Below are positions 27,480 to 36,322 of a stretch of 62,389 nt of DNA, one piece after another. The stretch spans positions 1 through 62,389 of the forward strand of contig CALIVT010000012.1 in the NCBI GenBank assembly GCA_938048185.1, written 5' to 3'. The notes beneath the pieces were generated by a model. The model ran no database searches, was not told the DNA's origin, and saw only the letters and a program-made list of their open reading frames with translations. The stretch's first letter is position 1, and each line of letters opens with the position of its first letter. Position numbers and translations under genes: made by a program. The stretch comes from an uncultured Arenicella sp. (lineage in GTDB: Bacteria > Pseudomonadota > Gammaproteobacteria > Arenicellales > Arenicellaceae).

Positions 27480-27866
27480 CTAACGTAAAATCGCGTAGCC
27501 CAAATTAAGCTGAATCAAAGTTACAGCGTAAACTAAAAAGCTCAAGCCCAGAATAAATACAATTGAGTTTTCCCCCAAGGAACGGGGTTGACCCTCATTA
27601 GAGTCGTTTTGATTTGAGCCACCATCACTCGCAATTACGCCCGCCGCCAGAACCATGGCAAGCCCGGAAACCAAGGACATAAAAAACCAAAAGCCATCGA
27701 TTTTGAATAGGCCATAAAGTACATTCCACACACCCAGCATACCCAACATGATCCAGACAATTTGTCGAAACCGTGGATCAAAACTGACCTTGTGCGCGCC
27801 GTTCCAAGGCGACGGCCTTAACATAACCACACCTAATAGCATTGCCAAGCAAACTACAATTCCCAT
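27480..27866 (-). CDS. small integral membrane protein, unknown
   Basis: This 128-residue protein has four hydrophobic segments: about residues 2-15, 36-53, 57-78 and 101-122. An Asp/Asn/Ser-rich loop (SDGGSNQNDSNEGQ) precedes the last. No family recognised. It is transcribed in the same direction as the MATE transporter upstream, with a 91-base gap that has no visible terminator, so shared transcription is possible. Confidence 0.6.
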   Translation of the reverse strand: MGIVVCLAMLLGVVMLRPSPWNGAHKVSFDPRFRQIVWIMLGMLGVWNVLYGLFKIDGFWFFMSLVSGLAMVLAAGVIASDGGSNQNDSNEGQPRSLGENSIVFILGLSFLVYAVTLIQLNLGYAILR

Positions 27867-27957
27867 TTATTTCACCAACCACCTATTGAGACACAACTCG
27901 CTACTGGAGTTGCTCATTTTAATCGTATTTGAATCACAGACCGCCCGACACGCCAGT

Positions 27958-29322
27958 CTATTGTTGCGCATCTTCACTTACCCGTACGAAAGTCGCAAGC
28001 CGCCAGAGCAACATCACGCTCACGAGCGTCAAACTCACCACCATACCAAGCCACATACCTTTTGCGCCCTCTAAGCCCGGCCACCAATTATAAAATGATA
28101 AACCAACACCTAAGGGCACACCAACCACCCAGAACGCAAATAACTGGTACTTAGGCGGGCTAGCAGTATCGTGATACGCGCGCAGCGCACAAATCACTGC
28201 AATTTGCAGGCAATCAACAATTTGAAACGCCGCGCCAAAATACAGTAACACCACGGCCAGCTTAATTACCTCAGGGTCGCTACTGAACAACTCCACAAGA
28301 GGCCGCGTGAACACCACAAAGAGGGTGCAAAATAGTACCGAGAGCATTAGGTTAAACACGGTGCCCGCTTTGATTGAATACCAAGCGGCATCTGCTAGGC
28401 CGGCACCAAGAAGCTGTGACGCTCTAATTGTAACGCCCTGCCCCAACCCCATGTATAACATGAAGCTCATCGACGCGACGACAATCGCCACGGCGTGCGC
28501 ACTGGCCTCAACCTCGCCGAATTTTGCAATCATGATCCCGGCACCCGAAAACATGCTTAGTTCCACTACAATTGACGCACCGATAGGTAAGCCAAGGGCT
28601 AGCGTTTTACGAACAGCTGCGTAATTGGGTGGTTCGAAACGGCTTAGAATGTCTGAGCCGCGGACCTTCGGATGGAATTTTAGAACCCCGAGATTCGCCA
28701 GAAAAGCAAGCCACATCAGCAACACAGTGGCCCAGGCACACCCGACACCCCCCAAACGTGGAAAGCCGTACGCACCGTTCACCAGTGCATAATCTAGCGG
28801 AATATTGAGCAAAAAAGCGGCAAAGTTAATTAGAAAGACTTCACGCGTCAAACTCATGCCTTCCAGGGTTCCCCGTGCAGCGGGAATCAAACACATTGGA
28901 ATAGCGCACAAACTAATTGCAAATAGAAAGTCACGCGCAATTCGTAACATATTCGCCTCGTACCGAATAAATTGCATGCCCCACGCGCTTAGCCATACAA
29001 CCAGTGTGGCTAAAACGCCAAGCGCTAGGCACATCCACATCGATTGATGTAATTGGTGCTTTACTCCCGCCTGATCATTTGCGCCAAAGTATTTTGCGAC
29101 TAGAGGCTGCGTTGCTAAACCAATACCCATAAAAAATAGGATCACCATATTCCAGGTATTGGCGCCTAAATTCATGCCCGCCAAATCTAGGGTGCTGGCG
29201 CGCCCAGCAATAAGCACATCGGTTGCAGACATGCCAACCAAGGCCAGCTGCGCCAACGATACTGGCGCTGCGAGCTTGACCAATGCGCTGACTTCCGTCG
29301 TAAAAGCGTATTTTCGTTGCAT
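27958..29322 (-). CDS. MATE family efflux transporter
   Basis: This is a 454-residue multidrug and toxin extrusion transporter with twelve membrane segments in two six-helix halves. Typical are KLAAPVSLAQLALVGMSATDVLIAG at the start and GLPIGASIVVELSMFSGAGIMIAKFGE in the second half. NorM-type proteins use a Na+ or H+ gradient. A longer frame begins at 29400, but the ATG at 29322 gives a normal MATE N-terminus. The substrate is unknown. Confidence 0.93.
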   Translation of the reverse strand: MQRKYAFTTEVSALVKLAAPVSLAQLALVGMSATDVLIAGRASTLDLAGMNLGANTWNMVILFFMGIGLATQPLVAKYFGANDQAGVKHQLHQSMWMCLALGVLATLVVWLSAWGMQFIRYEANMLRIARDFLFAISLCAIPMCLIPAARGTLEGMSLTREVFLINFAAFLLNIPLDYALVNGAYGFPRLGGVGCAWATVLLMWLAFLANLGVLKFHPKVRGSDILSRFEPPNYAAVRKTLALGLPIGASIVVELSMFSGAGIMIAKFGEVEASAHAVAIVVASMSFMLYMGLGQGVTIRASQLLGAGLADAAWYSIKAGTVFNLMLSVLFCTLFVVFTRPLVELFSSDPEVIKLAVVLLYFGAAFQIVDCLQIAVICALRAYHDTASPPKYQLFAFWVVGVPLGVGLSFYNWWPGLEGAKGMWLGMVVSLTLVSVMLLWRLATFVRVSEDAQQ

Positions 29323-29541
29323 TAGTGTGGGTTGCAGTACTTGCCTCGATAGAGCTGAATAATCGCATAGCCGCTGTACCAGCGATAGCAAAATAATCAC
29401 TGATGATACGAAACCAAAGAACCCGCATGGGCGCTCTTATAGCGCGCAAGAAACGCATGTATAATAGAGCTCACGTAAAGGACTGGGATTAGGCTTTAAA
29501 AAATGTACGAGTTGAAATTGAAGTTGATCATGAAAGTTTAG

Positions 29542-31257
29542 ATGGTAAACCTAAAAAAAACACAACAAGAGGCCCTTATTGAAGCGCTATATGACCTAGC
29601 GCTAGACCCTAAGAACTTTGATTCGTTTACTCAGTTCTGGGATAGATACTTGTTGAGCCACCAAGCGATTGGTGATGGCTCCAACGATACCGAGCAACTA
29701 ACGCGGCATTTTGGCCGAGCCTTCAATATTCTTGAGAAAATCGGCCGCGAATCCGAGAACCCAATTGTTACGCTCGAAGAATGCGTTCAAGAGCGTGACA
29801 ATCCTGCATTGGCATTGAATAGCGATGGCCGTATAGAATCAATTAACCAACACGCGGTCGAGCTCTTAAACGCGTGCGAGCAAACAACGTTTTTAACTGA
29901 CCTGATTCACCGCAATAGCAGCGAGTCATTAGGCCGAGGCTTAGCGCAAGTTCTTGAAAACGACACACCGTTGCCAATTATGGTGTTGCTGCCCAACGGT
30001 CAGCCAACGCTGCTAGTAATGCAACGTCACTTGGGGTCATCTTGCGTAATTGTCGATATCACTGGCACGACCAGAGACGCGCAGATGGAACAAACTCTAA
30101 AATCGATCTATAAGTTGACCGATAAAGAGTGCGAAATAGCGGCAAGTTTATTTCAAGGGAATACGATCAATCAGATTGCCGAGTGCGGGCATCGCAACTT
30201 GGAGACCATACGCAAGCACACCAAGTCGCTCTTAAGAAAGACACAAACCCATTCTCAGCCCAAGTTAATGCGCTTATTGACCAGCTTGAATTTTGCGGGT
30301 TCGCTTGGCTGTGACCCTCGATGGGCGAACTCGCAGACCGAAAACTTTACTCTAGAGCTAGAGGATGGTCGCCTACTAGGTTATTACGACACTGGCGGAA
30401 AAAGCACCAAGGTTATCGTTGTACTGCACGGTGTTTTACACGACCCGGAATTACCTCCGATCATGCACCAACAACTGCTTGAACGGGGGTATCGAATCGT
30501 CGGAATCAGCCGCGCTTGGTTTGGCGATTCATCCGCACCATTATCAACCGATAACGTCATACCTCGCGCGGCGGCGGATTTAATACAGATACTTAACGCC
30601 TTAGACCTAGCGCAGGTCACCTTGCTTGGCAACATGGCCGGGTCAGTGCACGCCTACGCCACCGCGGCTCTCTACCCCGATCGCATACGCCACATCGTCA
30701 ATATTGCTGGGATGGTGTCACTAACCAACGAAACTCAAATTAATGCAATGCCTAAGGGTATTCGGGCTGTGGTATACACCGCCAGATACCTACCCAAACT
30801 CCTACCGCTGCTTATTCGTACGGCGGTTGCGATGATCGATACTGGTAACATTAAAAAGCTGTTTGAAACCCTCTACAAAAGCTCGCCGATTGATATCGCA
30901 GCCACCAAGCGCCGTGATATCTATGAACGGCTAACGCGCGGCTACCAATTTGCGAGTTTTCATGGTCACATCGCATACACCTACGAAGGTATAGCGGTCT
31001 CAGCCAACATGTCAGAATATCTCGACAAGGTATCGTGCCGCGTAAATTTAATTCACGGCGCGCATGACGAAATTACGCCAATTGCATCGGTTATTGAACA
31101 GTGTCAGCAATACCCTACGTTCTCGCTTTACTCGATTGAGGACGCCGGCCAGCTACTGATGTACACCGCTCCGAAAACCGTTACGAACGCGCTTATTAGT
31201 ATTTTGCAGACGATAGAAATAGAGACGACGACCGAACTCTCGAAGATGCAGGGCTAA
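29542..31257 (+). CDS. LuxR-type regulator fused to a catalytically degenerate alpha/beta-hydrolase domain
   Basis: This is a 571-residue fusion. Residues 1-80 are helical and 85-180 look PAS-like. A LuxR helix-turn-helix covers about 186-248 (YKLTDKECEIAASLFQGNTI). An alpha/beta-hydrolase fold spans 265-560, with the oxyanion-type LHG at 295-297. The nucleophile elbow reads GNMAG (363-367), so the usual Ser is Met365. The expected acid Asp509 is kept in GAHDEITP, but the catalytic His position reads Gln537 in EDAGQLLMY. The domain is therefore probably a ligand sensor rather than an enzyme. A true hydrolase gene follows 111 bases downstream. Confidence 0.88.
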   Translation: MVNLKKTQQEALIEALYDLALDPKNFDSFTQFWDRYLLSHQAIGDGSNDTEQLTRHFGRAFNILEKIGRESENPIVTLEECVQERDNPALALNSDGRIESINQHAVELLNACEQTTFLTDLIHRNSSESLGRGLAQVLENDTPLPIMVLLPNGQPTLLVMQRHLGSSCVIVDITGTTRDAQMEQTLKSIYKLTDKECEIAASLFQGNTINQIAECGHRNLETIRKHTKSLLRKTQTHSQPKLMRLLTSLNFAGSLGCDPRWANSQTENFTLELEDGRLLGYYDTGGKSTKVIVVLHGVLHDPELPPIMHQQLLERGYRIVGISRAWFGDSSAPLSTDNVIPRAAADLIQILNALDLAQVTLLGNMAGSVHAYATAALYPDRIRHIVNIAGMVSLTNETQINAMPKGIRAVVYTARYLPKLLPLLIRTAVAMIDTGNIKKLFETLYKSSPIDIAATKRRDIYERLTRGYQFASFHGHIAYTYEGIAVSANMSEYLDKVSCRVNLIHGAHDEITPIASVIEQCQQYPTFSLYSIEDAGQLLMYTAPKTVTNALISILQTIEIETTTELSKMQG

Positions 31258-31368
31258 CCCGTAGGGAGAACCCGAACAACCCACTCGATTGCTCGTAACA
31301 ACCTTAGAGTATCGCGTAGTATTAGAAAAACCGACCCTTGCACCAAGACAAATAAACGAGTAACACTT

Positions 31369-32733
31369 ATGAATAAATCGTATTGGCTTCTCCTAACTTG
31401 GTCTATCGCTGTGACCTTCTCGTTGATCAACCCGTTGCAGACATTCGCCACGGACAGCAAACCGCAAGCCCAGCCGTCGCCGCAACAGAAGTTAGTTAGG
31501 CATAGTGTAAGCACTGAACAAACTGCAACAGCACCCGAATTAGCGAGACTTGGTGAATGGCCGGTGGGTGTCAGCACTGTCAAATTAATCAACCCTAAGC
31601 AACTCAGTACTGCAGACTTCACATCGCTCGTAGATCGCTCGCTGACGGTCGAGATATGGTACCCGAGTACGGCCAAAAGGCCCAAAAATGTGGCAAGCTA
31701 TAGCGATGAAACGCGTTCAGGTAAACCGTTTACAATTCAAGGCAGCGCGTATCGTGATATCGGATTTTCTGAAAAAACGTCTAAGTTCCCGTTACTCGTT
31801 ATGTCGCATGGTTACACCGGCTACCGAACCATGATGTATTACCTAGGCGAACACCTCGCCAGCCATGGCTACGTGGTTGCCAGCATCGATCACACTGACT
31901 CGACTAATGCGGATGTGAATTTTTCTGAAAATGCGGGCTCAGGTTTTCCGAGCACCCTGTATAACCGCGCGCGTGATCAGCAATTTGTTTTAAACGCGCT
32001 GACCCAAAGCGCATCAAAATTTTCCGCGATCATCAAACCGGACTCAGCTGCGATTCTTGGTTACTCGATGGGCGGTTACGGCGCGCTAAACACCGTTGGT
32101 GGTTGCTATGATTTTTCCGCCGACGCCCTAGTCGCCTTAGGGTTTCCGACAGAGTTGGCGAGCAGTTTAGCGCCCGCCTTCAATACCTGCTCGGCGGCGC
32201 AAAATAAAACCGATGATCGTTGGAAGGCCATGATAGCGTTCGCACCGTGGGGCGGCGAGCAAGGTGTGCATAAGCCTGAATCTCTTGCGAAAGTTGAGAT
32301 TCCGTCGCTTGTGGTTGGTGGTGATTACGACGATATCTCGGGGTTCGAGAATGGCATTGAAAAGCTCTATCAACAAATCGGGGCAAAGCAAAAATACCTA
32401 ATGGTATACGAGAACGCGCGTCACAATATTGTTGCTCATCCTGCGCCTGAAGCGGCCTTTGGCAACGACCTAGATATTGGTCACTACTATGAGCCAAGTT
32501 GGAGCTCGGAAACCATCGCGCAAATCAACAAACACATGGTGCGCGCCTTCCTTGACTGTCATGTAAAGGGTCTCGAGAACGCCTGCGACTACCTTCCCCA
32601 GCGCGAAACCGCCGCTCAGATAAAGCAGGCCGACGGCAAACTGACTAAGCCTTGGCCCGGTTTCGCTGACCGCTGGGGTTTAGGTCTGCGTTTCTTGCGC
32701 GGTGACTCGACTATCGAGAAAAGGTCGGATTGA
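31369..32733 (+). CDS. secreted alpha/beta-hydrolase, PAF-acetylhydrolase/dienelactone hydrolase-like
   Basis: This is a 454-residue exported hydrolase. The signal peptide spans about residues 1-27. The catalytic domain shows the oxyanion VMSHGYTGYR near residue 144 and an intact nucleophile elbow GYSMGGYG near residue 229. Asp in GGDYDDISG and His in ENARHNI are likely triad partners. Its arrangement resembles platelet-activating-factor acetylhydrolase-type esterases. It follows the LuxR/pseudo-hydrolase gene on the same strand, suggesting that the regulator senses a related ester or its product. Confidence 0.85.
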   Translation: MNKSYWLLLTWSIAVTFSLINPLQTFATDSKPQAQPSPQQKLVRHSVSTEQTATAPELARLGEWPVGVSTVKLINPKQLSTADFTSLVDRSLTVEIWYPSTAKRPKNVASYSDETRSGKPFTIQGSAYRDIGFSEKTSKFPLLVMSHGYTGYRTMMYYLGEHLASHGYVVASIDHTDSTNADVNFSENAGSGFPSTLYNRARDQQFVLNALTQSASKFSAIIKPDSAAILGYSMGGYGALNTVGGCYDFSADALVALGFPTELASSLAPAFNTCSAAQNKTDDRWKAMIAFAPWGGEQGVHKPESLAKVEIPSLVVGGDYDDISGFENGIEKLYQQIGAKQKYLMVYENARHNIVAHPAPEAAFGNDLDIGHYYEPSWSSETIAQINKHMVRAFLDCHVKGLENACDYLPQRETAAQIKQADGKLTKPWPGFADRWGLGLRFLRGDSTIEKRSD

Positions 32734-32764
32734 CACTCTAGTCGCGAAGCGCAAATGAATTCCG

Positions 32765-32782
32765 CGCATTGCTGTCAATGCG
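32765..32782. terminator. hairpin between convergent genes
   Basis: CGCATTG and CAATGCG form a perfect 7-bp stem with a 4-base loop, between the stops of the secreted hydrolase and the alpha-galactosidase. There is no long T-run on either side, so it is only a possible bidirectional terminator. Confidence 0.35.
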
Positions 32783-32784
32783 TG

Positions 32785-35004
32785 TTAGGTACGTTTAAAT
32801 ACGAACAACCGTGACGCAAAGTCACCTTTTTCCAAATAGTCGGCATCAGACTGCTGCATTGCACACACATACGGTAAATCTAAGCCCATATTCATTAACG
32901 CGTCGCCACCAAAACTAAGGTCACTGTCGACTAAGCGATACTGCTTAGCGGCATCAAGGTTGACCAAATGCGCTTTTCTAAATGGCAGGTTTGCGGCCGA
33001 AAGAATATGAAAATAACCTAAATAAACGGTGTTACCGTCTTCAGAATTTAATTGCCAAACGACTTCGTTTTGGTCGTATTGCACGCGATAAAAATATCCG
33101 TTAACTACGTCGTCAGCGGTCTCACGATACATCTTGGCGTAGCGCGTTAGGCCCTCAAAATCTTGGTCTACGTCTTCAGCGTTGAGTGACACGCCGCGCG
33201 CCGCGCAGAAAAAACCAACCTCAGCACGAGTCTTTAACGAGACTTTCCGACCGTTTAAATGACTGGGTACTGGGCAAATGTACGACGCCAACACACTCGG
33301 CGGAAATAAGTACGACGCGCCGTTAATTATCGGCAAGCGGCCGATTGGCTCTGACATGTCACTGACCCAGCCTTGCGCCATAAAACTCAACATACCAAGG
33401 TCAAAGCGGTTACCGCCTGATGCGCAATTTTCGAACAGAACGTTGGGGTATTTGCTTATGATCTTATCGACTAGGCGATATAAACCAAGCATGTAACGAT
33501 GAGGCGTTTCTAGTTGCTGGTCGACGTTTAGCGCAAAGCTACCGATCTCGCTCATATTACGATTCATATCCCACTTCACATAGTCGATATGTCCGGAACT
33601 CAACACACTGTCAATGCGCTCAAATAAATAGTCTTGTACCTCTTCGCGCGATAAGTCTAAGGTGAGTTGGTTGCGGCCTTTGGAGCTGATACGATTCGGC
33701 ACGCCAATAATCCAGTCTGGGTGCTGGCGAAACAATTGGCTTTCAGGATTAACCATTTCAGGCTCATACCAAAGACCAAACTTTAAACCTTTTTGCTTAA
33801 CTTTCTGTGCGACTGTTTCAATGCCATTGGGAAATTTTGCACTATCTGAATACCAGTCACCTAACGAGGAAGTATCATCATTTCTGCCCTCAAACCACCC
33901 GTCATCAACGACTAACATTTCTAAGCCCAGTGCTTTCGTTCGGTCAGCAAGTTCCAGCACCTTGTCTTCATCAATATCAAAATACGCCGCCTCCCACGAA
34001 TTTAAATAAGTTGGGCGCGGCTGTTTATAAAACTCAAGAGGGCTCACTTTCTGCCTAATAAATTCGTGCCAAATTTGGCTCATTCCATTTAGGCCAGCAC
34101 CACTGAACACCTGTAAGGATTCAGGTGTTGTGAACGATTCGCCCGCACCCAAACGCCACCGAAAGTTAAATGGGTTAATGCCGGTGGTGACGCGCACAGA
34201 ATCGAATTCACCTTTTTCAATATTGATTGCGAAATTACCGCTATAGACAAAAGCGGTAGCGAACACTCGGCCATGCTGTTCAGTGGTGCTCTTATCCATG
34301 AGAGCCACAAATGGGTTATGGACATTGCCACTCGTGCCGGTCGCGGATTCGAGGATAAACCGCCCCTGCGGAACGGTCATACGTTCTTGATTTAATTCAC
34401 GTGCCCACGTGCCGCGCAAATGTAAAAGGTCGTACTCGGCCGCTGGCAAATCTAAACAAGAGCTCATAGCCTGCTCAATAGAAACAGAGCGTTCGCCATT
34501 ATTGAAAACTTGGCTAGAGCGAGCCACAACATCGTGATCTGCATAAATCGTATAACTTAGCTCAACCGAAAGCTGGGCGACCTCATCGACAATGGTGACG
34601 AGCAAGGTTTTACTGTCGCCACCACGGGCACACGGCAAACCATCAAGCATCGGCTTATCATCAACGATACGATGCGACGCATAGCGGAACACTTGGGTCG
34701 TGTTACCGTCAGCATTGATCACATGCAATGCTGGGGTCCGATTATCACTCGTGCCAAACACCGGATACTCTTGTGGCACGTCCGACAAGCTATAGAGTTT
34801 AGAGTCTTGAAAGTCTAATGTGCAACTGCGGTGCAGGCGTTTTGGGCCACTAGGATAGTGTGCGCTGGGTTCAACTCTAGACCCAAAATGCAAATGCTCT
34901 AAAATACCTTCGGGTGAAACTCTGAAGATGTAGCTGAGGTTCTTGTTGGTTAGATTAAAGCTTGGTGCAGCTGTGTCGCCTGAGACATAAATATGAGCTG
35001 ACAT
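32785..35004 (-). CDS. GH36 alpha-galactosidase
   Basis: This is a 739-residue glycoside hydrolase family 36 enzyme that removes terminal alpha-galactose from melibiose, raffinose and similar sugars. It has an N-terminal beta-supersandwich (1-325), a catalytic barrel (about 330-640) and a C-terminal beta domain. The nucleophile is Asp479 in YVKWDMNR, and the acid/base is Asp549 in WVSDMSE. ENCASGGNRFD and VVDDGWF are family hallmarks. No signal peptide, so it is cytoplasmic. It is divergent from the GntR-type regulator. Confidence 0.95.
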   Translation of the reverse strand: MSAHIYVSGDTAAPSFNLTNKNLSYIFRVSPEGILEHLHFGSRVEPSAHYPSGPKRLHRSCTLDFQDSKLYSLSDVPQEYPVFGTSDNRTPALHVINADGNTTQVFRYASHRIVDDKPMLDGLPCARGGDSKTLLVTIVDEVAQLSVELSYTIYADHDVVARSSQVFNNGERSVSIEQAMSSCLDLPAAEYDLLHLRGTWARELNQERMTVPQGRFILESATGTSGNVHNPFVALMDKSTTEQHGRVFATAFVYSGNFAINIEKGEFDSVRVTTGINPFNFRWRLGAGESFTTPESLQVFSGAGLNGMSQIWHEFIRQKVSPLEFYKQPRPTYLNSWEAAYFDIDEDKVLELADRTKALGLEMLVVDDGWFEGRNDDTSSLGDWYSDSAKFPNGIETVAQKVKQKGLKFGLWYEPEMVNPESQLFRQHPDWIIGVPNRISSKGRNQLTLDLSREEVQDYLFERIDSVLSSGHIDYVKWDMNRNMSEIGSFALNVDQQLETPHRYMLGLYRLVDKIISKYPNVLFENCASGGNRFDLGMLSFMAQGWVSDMSEPIGRLPIINGASYLFPPSVLASYICPVPSHLNGRKVSLKTRAEVGFFCAARGVSLNAEDVDQDFEGLTRYAKMYRETADDVVNGYFYRVQYDQNEVVWQLNSEDGNTVYLGYFHILSAANLPFRKAHLVNLDAAKQYRLVDSDLSFGGDALMNMGLDLPYVCAMQQSDADYLEKGDFASRLFVFKRT

Positions 35005-35065
35005 AGTATTTCCTTTGAATTAATTAGGGCCTGCAATACACGCAGTATATTTTTATTTTGGCTAC

Positions 35066-35163
35066 AACAGCCGTTTTTTATAAAGGCAGATATTATCATA
35101 TAAATACGACATATCTACTATTGACGGCTGTTTACTAGGCTCAAATTGCAGCAATTATCATAT
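35066..35163. promoter_or_regulatory. divergent control region with repeats
   Basis: The gap between alpha-galactosidase and the GntR regulator carries a perfect 9-bp inverted repeat, AACAGCCGT (35066-35074) and ACGGCTGTT (35124-35132). It also carries a direct repeat ATTATCATAT at 35092-35101 and 35154-35163. These are candidate operators for the regulator or another galactoside sensor. Confidence 0.4.
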
Positions 35164-35209
35164 TTATATACAATACGCCAAATAATTCTAATAATAGTGA
35201 ACTTCACAC

Positions 35210-35950
35210 ATGAATCGCAATACTCGAGGCATGAACCTCACTCAGCAAGTCGCTGATACGTTAGGCAACGCCATTATTAACGGAAAGTATGGGGCGCACA
35301 ATCCGGTACCGAGTGAAGCCACTCTATGCGAAGAATTGAACGTTAGCCGCAGTGCGGCACGCGAAGCCGTAAAATCACTTGCCGCTAAGGGGTTGATAAC
35401 GTCGCGAGCCCGCCAAGGTATTCGCGTACTCCCAGAAACCGAGTGGAACTTATTTGATGCCGACGTGTTGCGCTGGATGCGTGACTCAAACCCGTCACTC
35501 GAGTTGTTGCGTGAATTTACAGAACTACGCGTCGCGGTAGAACCCGAAGCCGCAATGCTGGCCGCGCAACGCCAAAATCAACAAAAAATTCATGAAATCG
35601 GTCGTGCTCTTGACCGCATGAAACAAGCGGAAACGGGCTTAGACGACCCTCTTGAAGCTGACATCGCATTTCATTTAAGTATTCTGGATGCAAGTGAAAA
35701 CCGCTTCTTTATGCAGCTAGGCCGCATCATCGACACCACGCTGCGCGTAAGCATCCGCTTTACTAACATGCGCAGCGGCGTGCGCGCGGGCAACCACGCA
35801 GAACATAAAATGATCTATGACGCGATTGTAGCTAAGCAACCTGAAAACGCTGCGGCTTGTGCCACCGCGTTGATGGACAGCGCATTGAGCACGATCGTTT
35901 CGGCGCTAAAAGAAGGCATTACCAAAGAAAACGCCCTGCCATTTCGCTAA
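35210..35950 (+). CDS. GntR-family regulator, FadR/FCD subfamily
   Basis: This is a 246-residue one-component regulator. The winged helix (residues 1-72) includes PSEATLCEELNVSRSAAREAVKSL. The FCD ligand-binding domain (95-235) shows likely metal-binding His and Asp residues in DIAFHLSILDAS and NHAEHKMIYDAI. Relatives such as DgoR respond to galactonate. Because a galactonate dehydratase gene is nearby, a DgoR-like role is a reasonable inference. It is probably autoregulated through the upstream repeats. Confidence 0.9.
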   Translation: MNRNTRGMNLTQQVADTLGNAIINGKYGAHNPVPSEATLCEELNVSRSAAREAVKSLAAKGLITSRARQGIRVLPETEWNLFDADVLRWMRDSNPSLELLREFTELRVAVEPEAAMLAAQRQNQQKIHEIGRALDRMKQAETGLDDPLEADIAFHLSILDASENRFFMQLGRIIDTTLRVSIRFTNMRSGVRAGNHAEHKMIYDAIVAKQPENAAACATALMDSALSTIVSALKEGITKENALPFR

Positions 35951-36043
35951 ACTGTAAAAACTCGGACTCAATCTGGCGCTCTAGAAAATGAGGTTAGACG
36001 ACGTCTAACAACGGAACGTTACTTTTCAAACAAGGCTGAACCA

Positions 36044-36231
36044 TACTCAGACTGTGTGAAAACTCTGTTTTGAAAATTGCCTAAAGTGCTAAACAGAGTG
36101 ATACTTTGAGTCAACTGAGTTTCACCACTGCTGGTCGAAGCGATCATTCTGAAAAGTGTGTAGAATGGCCCTTGTTTTTTCTTAGAGCTCGAATAAGAAG
36201 GCCGTTTTTGAGTTTTTGCACAGCCTGTACT
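36044..36231. mobile_element. 180-bp MITE-like element
   Basis: CAGACTGTGTGAAAACTC (36048-36065) and the reverse complement of 36210-36227 (CAGGCTGTGCAAAAACTC) match at 15 of 18 positions, forming terminal inverted repeats. TACT lies directly outside both ends (36044-36047 and 36228-36231) as a candidate 4-bp target duplication. The inside holds only a 74-codon frame with no transposase motifs. It is either a non-autonomous element or a heavily deleted insertion sequence; the family is not recognised. Confidence 0.5.
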
Positions 36232-36322
36232 CATTCTGGGCATTTAAAAAACAGCATTTATGATAATGAATAGCTAAGTTCTCTAGCCAAATTCTTTCAA
36301 CATTACGTTCACGGAGCGACTA

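Noticed and set aside
36019-36243. 74-codon minus-strand ORF inside the MITE-like element
   Set aside because: No transposase motif; it spans the inverted repeats and is best explained as element sequence.
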